Positions 52,244 through 64,000 of a stretch of DNA of 64,000 nucleotides are shown piece by piece. Under the pieces are notes generated by a model, which saw only the letters and a program-made list of their open reading frames with translations, was not told the origin of the DNA and ran no database searches. Every line of letters begins with the position of its first letter. The stretch's first letter is position 1. A program made the position numbers and the translations under genes. Source of the stretch: Bombus terrestris (Eukaryota > Arthropoda > Insecta > Hymenoptera > Apidae); assembly GCF_910591885.1 (NCBI RefSeq), contig NC_063279.1, positions 9,114,001-9,178,000 on the forward strand, written 5' to 3'.

Positions 52244-52484
52244 GTACGTAATCCCACAGAAAATCCGAAAATTTATTAAAAATCGTTCGTGTAACATAAA
52301 ATATACACATATTAGTTTAATATGAATAAATAAAGATTGATTAAATACATCATATTTTTAAAAAATAATTTACTGTCACAATTATACGATTAAAAAATAT
52401 GTGACAAAATGTGTTGTTATTAATTTACTCCTATAACTGTATATCAATTAATTTACATTTTATTTATGTTCTTAGTGCACAAAA

Positions 52485-53152
52485 ATGGCTATTCGACCGG
52501 TATACAGGCCTAAAATTGTGAAGAAGAGGACGAAGAAGTTCATTCGTCATCAGAGTGATCGTTATAGTAAATTGAAGGTTTGTTTTTTATATTGCTTATT
52601 CAATTATCAATTATCAATGTCAATAACTGATTTAAAAATGTTAACAAAATAATTCTTCAGAGAAACTGGCGTAAACCCAAAGGTATTGACAACAGAGTTC
52701 GTAGGCGCTTTAAGGGACAATATTTGATGCCCAACATTGGTTATGGTAGCAACAAGAAAACTCGACACATGTTACCAACTGGTTTCAGAAAAGTTCTGGT
52801 ACACAATGTTAAGGTAAAAAGAATTATTTTTCATTCATAATCAACAATTATTATAGACAAAAAATTGTACATTCTTATACATCAAAAAAAAAATGTAACT
52901 TGTATTTATATTTCAACTTATTTAATAAATTTTTATACTGAAGTGATTCTATATAATAATTGTAATAATATTTATTTTTTGGATTGTTTGTAGGAATTAG
53001 AAGTTTTAATGATGCAAAACAGAAAATTCTGTGCTGAGATCGCTCATGGAGTAAGTAGTAAGAAACGTAAATCCATTGTTGAACGTGCTCAGCAACTTTC
53101 AATAAGGGTAACTAATGGCAGTGCAAGATTACGTTCTCAAGAAAATGAATAA
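52485..53152 (+). CDS. RpL32: 60S ribosomal protein L32 (eL32, rp49)
   Basis: Three coding exons: 52485-52577, 52661-52813 and 52994-53152. They encode 134 residues, exactly the standard length. The protein begins MAIRPVYRPKIVKKRTKKF and contains the conserved NWRKPKGIDNRVRRRFKGQ block, then GYGSNKKTRHMLP and a C-terminal IVERAQQLSIRVTN segment. It is a basic protein of the large ribosomal subunit. The acceptor nine bases before the ATG and the pyrimidine-rich start at 52215 suggest TOP-type growth-dependent translation. Introns are short and in phase 0. This gene is widely used as an expression reference in insects. Confidence 0.99.
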
Positions 53153-53176
53153 AAACATATTCTTACTTGATTTAAT

Positions 53177-53182
53177 AATAAA
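53177..53182 (+). terminator. RpL32 polyadenylation signal
   Basis: AATAAA about 25 bases after the RpL32 stop, which implies a very short 3' untranslated region, usual for ribosomal protein mRNAs. Confidence 0.7.
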
Positions 53183-54040
53183 ATATTTAAAGTATGTTTG
53201 TTCTTTACATTTCTCTCCTAATATCTATCCATCCATAGTGCTATTACATATAAATCTAATTAAGACACACTTACTTTGAGGCACAGAAATTGAAAGAAAT
53301 TTCAAAAGAATTGATGTTTCATTGTATAACTTAAAATGGTACAATATAAATATATCTATACACTTTTATAAAATAATTTTAATATGACAATGTATGCATT
53401 AATTAATTTATTTAATGCTTCTCTTAATGCTTTTTCTGTTATTATACTTATTATAATTTATTTTTATACCATAATCTACTTGTGTTCTTGTGTATTACCA
53501 AGTTCAGTCTTAAAGGATGCGTTTCCCAAGAGAATCTCACCATGACAAAAATTATTTCCCATCAAATATAGAAATTTGTTTAAAGTTTCAATTTTATTAT
53601 AGTAATGTATAATGCCTAAAAGTGTCGGTATAAAATGCATTTATATCATTTATTTTTTATGAATAACGACAGTGACTAGCGAGCAATTAAAATATAATTT
53701 CCTTTTCATATAGTACATCATAAAAATGATTTATTAAAAACATGTTTGTGCTATAATACATATAATATAAATAATTACATTAATCACAATGCATTTTTAA
53801 ATATAAAATGCGATGATATGCGTTTGACGTGTCTCATTGAACGTTAATGAAAAATATTTGTCTTATACTTTATTTTTGCGTAAAATCTATAATTGTAGAT
53901 TTTAATTATGATGATACAATCGTGAAAAATGTTTAACAATTTTTCATAAGATGAAAGAGACTACCATTTATACAATCAATGTAAAATAATATGGTAATCC
54001 AGATTGCATTATGTTATTCTATATACGTAAATAATGTGCA
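53183..54040. other. Convergent spacer, likely SLC26 3' untranslated region
   Basis: AT-rich sequence between convergent RpL32 and SLC26 genes. A minus-strand AATAAA (plus TTTATT near 53871) could end the SLC26 transcript. No gene is seen. Confidence 0.5.
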
Positions 54041-57000
54041 TTATTTAATTTGTTTGATGTATCCTCTGTCTTTAAGGAGATCATCTAACGCCTCCTGAGT
54101 ATAATATACAACAAAATCAGTTGATGCGACAGCTTCAAACACGGCATAAACTGAAGGTTTTAGATTGTAGAAGAAGAGTGGTTGGCCCCTCGATGCGAAA
54201 TCCTTTATTAAAGTTTCAATTACCATAGCTGCAGTAAAATCTGCTCCATAAATATGAGAACAATCGATTACAACCGGGGTTGCAATGTTTCCAGTTCTTT
54301 GACTATATTTTGTTACTAAATTTCGAACGTAATCAACAGATGGAAAAATTAAACACCGATCTGGAGTTAGCATGAGATATCGAATGCCATGTCGAGTCTG
54401 TAACATAAGATAAAGTCGAAATATATTCATCAACCTATGAATAAATAAATAATACTAAAGAAATAATACGTACAATAATAATAAAAATAACAAAAATATA
54501 TACAATCAATTTTTTAAAGCCACATATATAAAATATTACAACTAAATAAGTTAAAAAGTGAAAGATACGTACAGTAAGTTTTTCTACGGATATTTTTGGT
54601 CGTGCCGCGTGGTACAAAATAAATAAAATATTTAATCCAATACCGCATAGAATACCTATTTCTAATTTTAATAACAGACATGCGATAAATGTACCCAGTC
54701 CGGGAATTAAATCTGATTCTGTAAAGATAAAATATTAAAAAACATTTTGAAAGTAGTTAGCAGTCTTTTTCAATTCATATTTTAAATTGTTATTACTTTT
54801 AGTTCTCCACATTGGCTTTACAACTTTAACTTCAACCATGAATATTACTGCAGCTATGATAATTGCTGCTAATGTACTTCTTGGAATGTAGCTGAAGTAA
54901 GGAGTGAGAAAAAAAAGGGCTAATATTACTAAGGTACCTGAAACAAATGATAATTGTGTGAGACCTATATATATGAAAAAAATTGGTAATTATATAAACA
55001 ATTCTAGTAACTAATAATTAATAATTATATTATAATAATTCTAAATTAACAATTAATAATAAATAATTAATAATTCTGGTAATTACTATTCTACCTGTGT
55101 AAATGCCTCCCATTGGTGTTCTTACTCCAGAAGCATTGTTTACCGCGCTTCTACTAAGAGATCCTGTACCAGGAAACGCCTGAACAAAAGAATTACCAAT
55201 GTTTGATATTCCAATCGCTATTAATTCTTGTGTTGCATCAACTGATTTTCCAGTTGCTGAAATAAATACGAAAACCTTTCCTTTTTGTCGCATATAATAA
55301 AACGGTACTATTATTCACGTAAAGAATACATTTATAATGTATAAAAATGATGTATCAACTTACAGAAGGCCTTACAAATGGCAATATCTTCCATTAACGA
55401 GATAAGAGGTAAAACGAGAATACCACTTCCCAAATTTGAAGCCATATCGATAAATGTCACCGTTGTATTGTCATCTTTCATGTAACTAAATGGTGGTAAT
55501 CGTACGTTTGGCATACCATCTGGTATATATCCTGTTAAAAAATTAGTATATTTAATAATAATACAGTCAGTAATATATTTACATAATCAATAATCGATAT
55601 CAACTTATTGTTCTTACCAACCAATTTGAAGGGCGAGTCTTTTCTAAAGCTGTATCCCAAAAGACCGGACAATATTACTAGAAGAGCATTTCGCGATGTA
55701 CCAAATAACCATATGAGTTTATTTAACACGCGATATTTTGTACTTTGCAATTCTTTTTCTTTGGGGCCGACATTGTACGATGCTAAAAGCTATAAAAGAG
55801 AAATCGGAAAAATATCTGTTAAGAGAGTTAGATATTTTACATGCTATGTACAGCATTTAATACATATAATAAATAATACACCATTTAAAATGTCATCACA
55901 TGTAAGTAGCGCAATTATTACTTCTTTCCTATAAAAATTTGTAAATATATGTGTGCATGTATTTTTGGTATATCTGATACTAGGAATGCAGGAAATTTTG
56001 AGAATAAAGAAATATATTATTTTTTTAAATTATTCGTTCTTACATTATCAAATAATAATTCTTTTAATGTTATAAATTCAATGTTAATAAATAATAAATT
56101 TAATGTTATAAATTATAAATAAATAATGTTGTTAATAATTCCTTTATACGATCGCATACATATAATAATGTATACGTACTCTAAGAAATAAAAGGAGCAC
56201 AATGCAAGTTACTCCAAGAACAGCGTCCCAAGCTGAAGTTTCGTGTACATGTTCAGCAAGGTTTCTCCACATTTCAATGAACTGCGAACCTCTCACAGGG
56301 ATGCCGAGTATATCTTTTATTTGCGAAGTAATGATTATCAAAGCTACCGCTGATGTGAAACCAGAGCTAACAGGCCCAGACACAAAGTCAATTAGAAATC
56401 CTGGAACACATATTATTGTACCAACTTATACGTATATTTACGAAAGGGAATAGTTATATATTCAGAATTTTCTTTTATTTCGAATATCATTATCGTAAAT
56501 CGTAAGCGGACAATATATGTTGTAGATATTTACCGAGACCAAATATACCCATTATCAGTTCTATCAGCCCGGCTAAAAAGCAGAGGAGTATCGCGTGTTG
56601 CAATGGTGCATCGAGATGTGAAACTGTTTGGTACGTGAGCAGAGATATGATGGCACTAGGTCCCATCGGTGTGTCTTTACAAGATCCGAATATAACATAA
56701 ATAAAGCAGCCTAGAAAGCTACCATACAGTCCATACTGTAAAACATAATTTCTTTCATTAATCATCTTATTTTTATCTCGTTTGATAATTTACACACGCG
56801 AACAGGACATCTCACGAACTAAGATAGAAATCAACAGGGAGCAAGTAGAAGTAGTGCAAACGACAAAATTTTCTAATTTGAGGAAATCGATAATTTATAA
56901 TAAAAAATTGAAAAGATAGGCAACTGTAAACCCTACCACAAGATTTGTATGCTTTTAAAATATATTACTATAGGTACACAGGTACATACTCATGAAAGTT

Positions 57001-58395
57001 TGGAAATTTGTAATGAATTAATTAATATAATAAATAAAGAAAAATTACCTCGTAAATACGATTTTATATTATTTTCTGTACTTATCCGATGATTTGGAAA
57101 ATTATGCGTTTGTACCACCTTTTCACTGAGCTTTGTAATTATCGAGCAGTACTAACTTGTGCTGGTAAACCTGCTACGTTAGCATATGCTAACGACTGTG
57201 GAATAACAGTAAGACCCACGGTAACGCCGGCAACAAGATCACCAAGTCCATCGTGACAACTATACCTTGGTAACCAATTTAAAATTGGAACCCTTTTATA
57301 AATGGTTTTCCTCGTACAAGCCGATCTACAACGTCGCTTCAACTGATATAACGTGGAATGTACAAAACTATCCTTCTGTTCCAATCTGTAGTCGTCAGAC
57401 TCTTCTACCACTATAAGAAACAAAGATAGAATAATATCATTGACTATTCTTTGGTTGTTCAACTAAGAAATAATAAGAATAATTCAGGCGCCGATTGCAA
57501 ACAAGTAAATCAATTGTTGATCTATGATCATTTAAAGACAGAACGAACGTTCAATCGTTCTAATTTTAGATTATAGGGATCGTTTAACATCGTATTGTTA
57601 AAGTAATAATTTGAGCGTGCTGTACATACGTATATGAAAATGCGATCGTACAATTTGTTATCGTATACTTATTAGGCGACAGTTTGATTTAGTCTAGTTT
57701 CACCCTTCTACCTTATTTTATAAGCTGTTGTTATACATCTGTTGTTAAATTACTATCAATTCGCTAACTCGCATGTATTTTTAGTTACATGTAATTAGAT
57801 CGCGTATATCTAATCGTAAGTGGAAAAATTCGTGTCTTATTTTATGTACAATGAATATCTTACATTGAATATTTTGTACATTTTTGCCTATTAGGTGCAT
57901 TTCGTGCATTCCTGAGGCTTTAAATTCCCTAGAAATGCATAAATATCCGTAGTCTAGATTCTATTTTCGTAAAGTAATTTCTATGAATCACCCATTTTTC
58001 ATCATTTTTAAGGAACGCATCTAACTATGCGAATTGATATAATGTATCTGCTATAACAAATTATTCGTATACTTAGCGAATTGCATTATCAACGATTCAT
58101 TGGAAATGATAAGAGGAAATGAAGGATTTCAGCTACTCGGTGGTTTTATATACAAGTGATCACATTAATAACGTCAGATGTAAATTAATTAGTCATTTTA
58201 GTGTTACATGTGCTTACAGATAAAATCCGAAGAACCTTGTGTTTCTTGGTGACTTTCGTACGAACTATGTAGAATTTCAGAACTGTTCGAATGATCGAGA
58301 TTCAAACTATTTCCAGAGCCGGTCAAACCATGATTCACGTATACTCCGGTTTTACTGTCTTCATTCGCATCTGCCGTATCGTTTGGTTTGTTCAT
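54041..58395 (-). CDS. SLC26A11-like sulfate/anion transporter
   Basis: Ten exons: 58218-58395, 57157-57410, 56534-56735, 56180-56400, 55618-55789, 55364-55531, 55095-55256, 54797-54937, 54573-54718 and 54041-54397. All phases agree, giving 666 residues. About 110 hydrophilic N-terminal residues precede the SLC26 signature (about 112-148, DLVAGVTVGLTVIPQSLAYA then QYGLYGS). Multiple membrane segments follow to about 535. A cytoplasmic STAS domain (about 550-660) contains VVIDCSHIYGADFTAAMVIE. The family moves sulfate, chloride or other anions across membranes. The A11 subgroup was originally described as sodium-independent sulfate transporters. Insects carry several close paralogues, so exact orthology is uncertain. 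The GTTAGT donor of exon 2 is non-consensus but is needed to keep the signature intact. Confidence 0.92.
54960..55092. repeat. TAATAATT-rich simple repeat in SLC26 intron
   Basis: Repeated AATAATTAATAATT units occupy most of the intron after exon 7. Simple AT sequence. Confidence 0.7.
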
Positions 58396-58933
58396 CCTGA
58401 AAATTCAATATTTCACGTGGATTAGTATAATTATATCAAACATCTTTCTTCTTTCTTCCACGAACATCGTCAGTTTCTACGCGAAGTTTACATGAAAATT
58501 GATAAAACTTAATAGCTTGGAATTTTATCCTTTCGCTACGATAATGATTTGCTACTGAAATCAAAAGAAGCGTAGTGATATGCAAGTAAAATAAAGAAAA
58601 AAGAAAGCTTTTTAAAATTGAACGCTTTACATAATAAATTACAACGTAACACGTTACACTTGAAAATATAACTGTTTCGGATAATTATGGGTACACAGCA
58701 TGCATGTTTTAAAAAAATAATTACCCGACATTTAAGACTGATTCGTTCTCAATAAGCTGTTCATAATATTGACATGTTTCTGTAGAACTCAATTAGGTAT
58801 ATACGGATATCTAATCTAAACCGTGGATGTTATTGATGCATGGTCACAACTAAAGAAACGTAAACTAAAGAAACCTAAATAGAAATTTTCGAAATTTGTT
58901 TTACCCGCTAAATACTGTAAGCGCTGTAACAAG
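58396..58933. promoter_or_regulatory. SLC26 upstream region
   Basis: Sequence directly upstream of the SLC26 start codon (minus strand). A promoter or leader is expected here. No core motif is identified with confidence. Confidence 0.35.
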
Positions 58934-59151
58934 TATTAGGTTGTCCGGAAGGTGTCTTTCTTTCGCAAACGTGTTATTTACAACATTGCAGCTTCATACA
59001 AACGTGAAACCAAGTTTGTGAAATGTCGCGGTGTTTATCTCAACAGAACAAAATGGATCGTACGTAATTCGACAAAATAATACAAAACAAAAAACCTTGT
59101 GCGTCTATTATTTCCTCATAAAACGAAAGAAACTTTTCGGATAACCTAATA
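58934..59151. mobile_element. Mariner-derived MITE (deletion derivative)
   Basis: Imperfect inverted repeats of about 30 bases bound a 218-bp segment and begin with TA. The left end reads TATTAGGTTGTCCGGAAGG. The right end, read on the other strand, is TATTAGGTTATCCGAAAAG. Both continue into TTTCTTTCG. The TA at both ends is the expected Tc1/mariner target duplication, and the TTAGGTTGTCC terminus is typical of insect mariners. The interior has what looks like mariner leader with an ATG near 59052, then jumps to the right end. Almost all of the transposase is deleted, so the copy cannot move by itself. Confidence 0.8.
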
Positions 59152-62100
59152 TTTGAGATGTTTCTTACGTTACGCTCATTATGTACATTTATTTACACTT
59201 GCGTATGTATAAATTTCCTATAAATACATAAAAATCTTAATTATAGAATTGAATGGAATGTCATGCTCGTCTCGTTATAGGGCCATAAAGTTTTCATATC
59301 TTTGGCTAACTTCTGTCCAGCTGGACTAAGTATATTTAGTGCTATATCATGTACGCTAGCATGATGTTAAATTGGGACAGTATATTTAACAGTCATTGGT
59401 GATATTCGTTCAATTAGACTGAGACTAAGTGATTCGAACTAAAGTTAGTATACGTGCTTTTCTGCGCGATTCTCACTTGTCACGAGTTTTTATTGGCCTT
59501 TATTTAGTTCAACGTAACGAATCGGACCACATAACTCGAAAGAACGACAGAATGTAAACAAGTAAGATGAAGCAACGTATTAACAGATATTATTGACGGC
59601 GAAAACAAATTACATTGTACCACAACGAACAAGAAAACGTCAGATCGATTTAAGATGACTTCAACGATGTCTGACGAAAAGACACAGGCGACTTGCGTCT
59701 GGAAACCTTCTCCGGGCGTATTTCTTTAATTAGAAACATTACGAAAGTCGAGTCGTATGGATGCGTTGTTTAGTTAACGATAAATTACGTTCGTCAGGTG
59801 AATAATGATTTATGACAGTATGCCATAGTGTTTGTTTACTTTCCGCTTCTTGTTTGATCGTGACGAATATTTGGCTACGATAAACATTTGCTTAACAATT
59901 CTATAATGTGCATAATATTATGGTATTCCACGAGTATCGGAATAAATATAAATAAACGAATATAATACAGCTGCGATCGCCATTGTAATCTTATATTTCG
60001 TGTTTTATCGAATGTTTTAGCCAGTAATATTTCGTGACATTCTACGTTCTTCTGCAAGCAATTTCTATTTGAAATCAAGAATGAATAATAATCACTTAAA
60101 TATCGTATAAAAGTGAAAATACAAAATTATAGACATGAATCGAGTTGTATTTTCTCGTTTACGTAACGAAATATTTGTCAAATGTTCCAGCGTAAAAATA
60201 CAAAAAGAACTCTATCGTTTCGAACTATTTGAACTGTGGATGTTCATACATTTGTAAATATGTAATATAAAGATACAAGAATACATACATACATTCTACA
60301 TATATAACGTATAGAGATATGTGTGAAAAAGAATTTGAATATGTAGATGAAATCTTTATTCCATGTTTTTAGTTGAATGTATCCATGAAAATATGAATTT
60401 GCATAACCATGTCCGTAGGCTGTTAATTAAATACAAAAATGTTAATCGATATACGTCTCGAACTTGCTAATATGTGTATATTTACAACCTATAAATACAC
60501 GTAAGACATGTTTTATTTATTTTTTTATTTATCTTAGAAATGGCAGAGTCAATATAAAACTCCGCACTATTAACTGGCGTAAATTACCAACAAATATTGA
60601 TTATCGAATTTAAAATAATTCAGAAGATACTTACGCGCATAATACCATTTCATTCATAATTTCTTTGACAAAGGATACTTAAATTTTGTCTCGATACAGC
60701 GCGATTACCATGCAACGTGGTAAATTCGATCAGGCAAAGATCTTCCGAAGAAAATGTTTTACCTATTTCCGTTTCGTATTATGAAATCTAACGGTTAAAC
60801 TGCGTAAATGCCCATTGATCTCTTATCCTTGCATCTATTATTACTAGTATCTAATATCGAGCGTTTACCACAACCACAGAACGTGCCACCTGGCTTTCCT
60901 TCCCAGAATATGTTGTTCAATGAGCATCACATGACGATGACTGAATTGCGGATTTTTATGCACTTATGCAAATTAAAGATGCAGGAATGCACAGGATGTA
61001 TATAGCGTAGATAAATACAAAAAATATTCAAAGTACGTAACTGGTAAACAAATCCATGGTCTATTACCTTAAATGTGCCCGTAAGAAATCATACGATATA
61101 TCGACGCTAAAACCACCAGAATAATCGAAATAACCAATTGGAAACTTTTCATAAAAACGTAATAGATTCACAACGTGATGGATTTTTCGGAATTTAAATG
61201 ATTTCTTACAAAATATAGACAAACCATCTGTAAAGGCCTATAAATTGTCCTAATCATTATGATTTAAATAATTTCTTATAAAATACGTACAATCATCATT
61301 CACGAAAGCCTTCGTACGCCCTGTTAATTTTAACTCGTATTTTTAAACAAATGTTACACCTTAGCTTCGAGAAGATCCGATCGAAATATTGGAATATCTT
61401 CTATCCTACGTATCTGCGTTTAAATCAAATTAAAATATCAAAGTATCTCGTATGCATCTAATTCCCATTCTGTGCTCAAGGATTCAACCAACCAATAGTC
61501 AAACGAGTCGATTCCACGAATGGCTCTTTTTAAAAACACTCGATTAAAATGTGCCGGAGAAGCGGAAGAAGAAAAATCGACGATAAAAGTCGTAAAATTG
61601 CGAACAAGTTTTGCAATTTGCAACGCTGGCCCGTTAATTCGCCCCGGTTGCATCTTGGAATCTTTGGTTGGCCGGGATATCGCGCTTTTATTTCCAATCA
61701 GCCAGGTAAAGTGCGGCCTGGTGGGGAATGAAAAAGGATAAGAGGTAGTAGGAAAAAAAAGGCATTACTACGAGAGAACGCGTGTCACATGATTCGCTCA
61801 TGCAACCGGTCATTCTCTGCTATCATGTGCTTCTGAATCAACTCTGTCACGCGGCTTCTCCCCCCGATTCGTTAGCTCCCAACGCGGCTTGATATATGGT
61901 ATGAACCGCGTGCCTGCAAATTAATTCAACTCGAACATTGTTTTTCATGCAAATCACGAATACTACCGGATCGAGGCTCACCGTCTCGTTTCAATCTCCG
62001 CCCGCAAATTATACGACGTATGTTAACCAGCCAGCCTCAGCTGCGAACTGTTACCGTTGCCTTGAAAGTGCAAAATATCCGTGCGCACTCACTTCGACGT

Positions 62101-64000
62101 TGATGTATGAAAAAACTATGCGATACGAATCTATCAAAGTGGCATTCGATTTCGAGGTACGCAGACGCGACTCGTTTCTCGATAAATTTGCTTTCTCGCC
62201 AATTAACTCGTTACGATCAACGAGACTAAACGTGTTACTCATTATTATCGGAAAATGCTAATAAGGTAACTTCGTTTCAAATTATACAATTTAAATTCTC
62301 TCGTCCTTGTCTTACATAGGTATAACTTTGTCAAGGTGTGCATGCGAAATGTAAATACTTATGGAAATTCGTTAAATAAATCGGTAAGTCATATGAGCAG
62401 GTTCATCGCTCGTTATTATTCTCGAGTACGAGCACGTACATAGAGAAAATTCTTATTCTTCGACTTACGCTTCATATAAATATTTTTAAATAATATAATC
62501 GAACGATTAACACGTTAAGTGTCGAGTTTCCTTTTACGATATCGTTACTCCATCGTATTATTTTCTACTCTAGATTCTACGTGTTTTCCTCTTTTATTTG
62601 CTCGCGAGCGAACACACTAAACCGTGTAACAAACAGACGGTAATAAAATCATCTTAGTCCCAATCCACGTAGATCCGCTTGGTTCTCTAAGGAAAAACCG
62701 TAAAGTCTACAACAAAGATCTAGATCTAAATCTAAAACAAACATCTATAATGTCGTGAAATCTACCTGCAATAACTAGTCTAGAAAAATTTCCTTCGCAT
62801 CTCCATTCCCGCGCTTTGCCATGGCAGAACTCACGGACTAATTTCCGCATGTAAATTTTCCTCGCGATGGAACGAAGCGTCGCTACGCGAACCCACCATT
62901 TGTCATCGTGAAAAGAAACCGAACGTCTTAATTGTAAACGACCCTGTCAAGGAAAATATCATTATCGATGATCGACGCGCGTACAACAATAATAAGAACG
63001 TGTAACCGGCGGCTCTTCTTTCTTCTGCAGATGAGCCGCTATTTCAACGCGTCCTTTGATACAGGCATCCAACAGCCAGTACAATAGGAGTTAATGTGCG
63101 CTACTCAGCGGCACGTGCACCTCGACATCTTACTTAAACGCTTGGTTGCAGCCGATTAGAACCAGCTCTAAATACCGCGACAAAGATACACACGGCTAAG
63201 AAATTTGAGAAATGTTTGCTTCCTGTGTTTATGCGATTGCCGCTCCTCGACTCGCAAAGGAACCTTCTTCCCTCTGTTTCTTTTTCTCTCTTTCCTTCTT
63301 TTTCCTTTTTTTTTTCTTTCGCTTCTAATACCTTCGTACGTACATGCCGCTCGTTTCGTTAATTTATTAGCCCGTGAAAATTTCAACGACGTTAAATTTT
63401 GATGTTCCTGTAAATTTATGGAAATTCCTATTTTTACGAACAGATAGAATTTAAACGAAAAATCGTTTCGCCAGGTATTGTAACGATTGTCATACATGCA
63501 ATATTTTATGTACTCCTGCGTGTTACGCGTTCTCTGCATTTTAGCATCTTTCAGTTTTTCATAGACGGATAACAATGATAAATTGTATGATAAACGCGAA
63601 ACGATGGTATGAAATAATAACAACGATAAAAATGATATTAGGATTGCCATCTTTTCTTTTTCTTTTTTCGAATCTTTGTAATATTTTTTATTTCTACTAT
63701 GATTTATTTTAGCAAACGAAATTCTATTAACTTTATTAATATTCTATTAGCTTGTCGTTCTTGGTAGAAAGCTGATAGTTGCCGATTAACATGTGAATAT
63801 TTATCGAGAAAAGAATGTGATATATATCTGTTGAAACAAAGAAGAAGAACGATAATACGAATGTTAAAAAACGAAAGGAAAACATCGTATTTAGATTCAA
63901 TTATGCGTTAGCTGTAACGGTAGGCTAGGATCAACGGTTCGATCGGTATCCATCGATATAGCATTAAATGGTATTAATTGCATTCACGTGACAGTTATTG
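59152..64000. other. No firm gene
   Basis: Moderately AT-rich DNA with GC-richer patches at 59440-59720, 61440-61900 and 62780-63170. A possible short coding start lies at 59655-59717 (plus) but is weak. Frames near 61438-61741 are open on both strands. A pyrimidine tract at 63265-63330 creates low-complexity frames. It could be upstream or intronic DNA of a gene to the right of the window. Confidence 0.5.

Noticed and set aside
61438..61741. Overlapping frames on both strands
   Set aside because: GC-richer patch open in three frames, with no conserved motif or splice context.
1..64000. CRISPR arrays, operons and bacterial elements
   Set aside because: All real genes are intron-containing insect nuclear genes. 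No spaced palindromic array or prokaryotic gene was seen.

Overview
This window comes from an AT-rich insect nuclear genome. The protein-coding genes have short introns with ordinary GT-AG boundaries, and the proteins most resemble those of Hymenoptera. The retrotransposon type and base composition suggest a bee, but that is inference. I rebuilt seven multi-exon genes by hand and checked reading-frame phase across each splice junction I used.

Layout. Positions 1-19.7 kb hold no gene I can recognise: low-complexity AT-rich DNA with two GA/CT microsatellites, a short retrotransposon tail, and a chain of small GC-richer islands between about 10 and 19.3 kb. A few islands have exon-like open frames beside good splice signals, and two pairs share short repeats. 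From 19.8 to 58.4 kb the window is gene-dense. In order: FTSJ3/Spb1 rRNA methyltransferase (minus, 19774-22808); a fresh 5'-truncated LINE insertion with intact target-site duplication (22988-23593); the 26S proteasome ATPase Rpt6/PSMC5 (minus, 24013-26096); a TMEM201/Samp1 inner nuclear membrane protein (plus, 27104-29664); a CFAP107-like ciliary protein (minus, 30445-31480); kinesin heavy chain (minus, 34885-42075); a HECW-type HECT ubiquitin ligase (minus, 46285-51129); ribosomal protein L32 (plus, 52485-53152); and an SLC26A11-like anion transporter (minus, 54041-58395). From 58.4 to 64 kb I see upstream non-coding DNA with a mariner deletion derivative and no firm gene.

The genes do not form a pathway. 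They are a mix of housekeeping functions (ribosome biogenesis, proteasome, ribosomal protein), nuclear-envelope and microtubule transport functions, and a membrane transporter. Rpt6/TMEM201 and Hecw/RpL32 are divergent pairs that may share promoter regions of about 1 kb. TMEM201/CFAP107 and RpL32/SLC26 are convergent pairs.

The most useful leads are a candidate first coding exon at 10229-10282, an exon-like segment at 19019-19317, a repeated 46-bp GC-rich hairpin element (14838 and 16222), two dated-by-TSD insertions of one LINE family, a mariner-derived MITE, a hairpin-dense intron in Rpt6, and a choice of two C-termini for kinesin. I found no evidence for a wholly new biological system.
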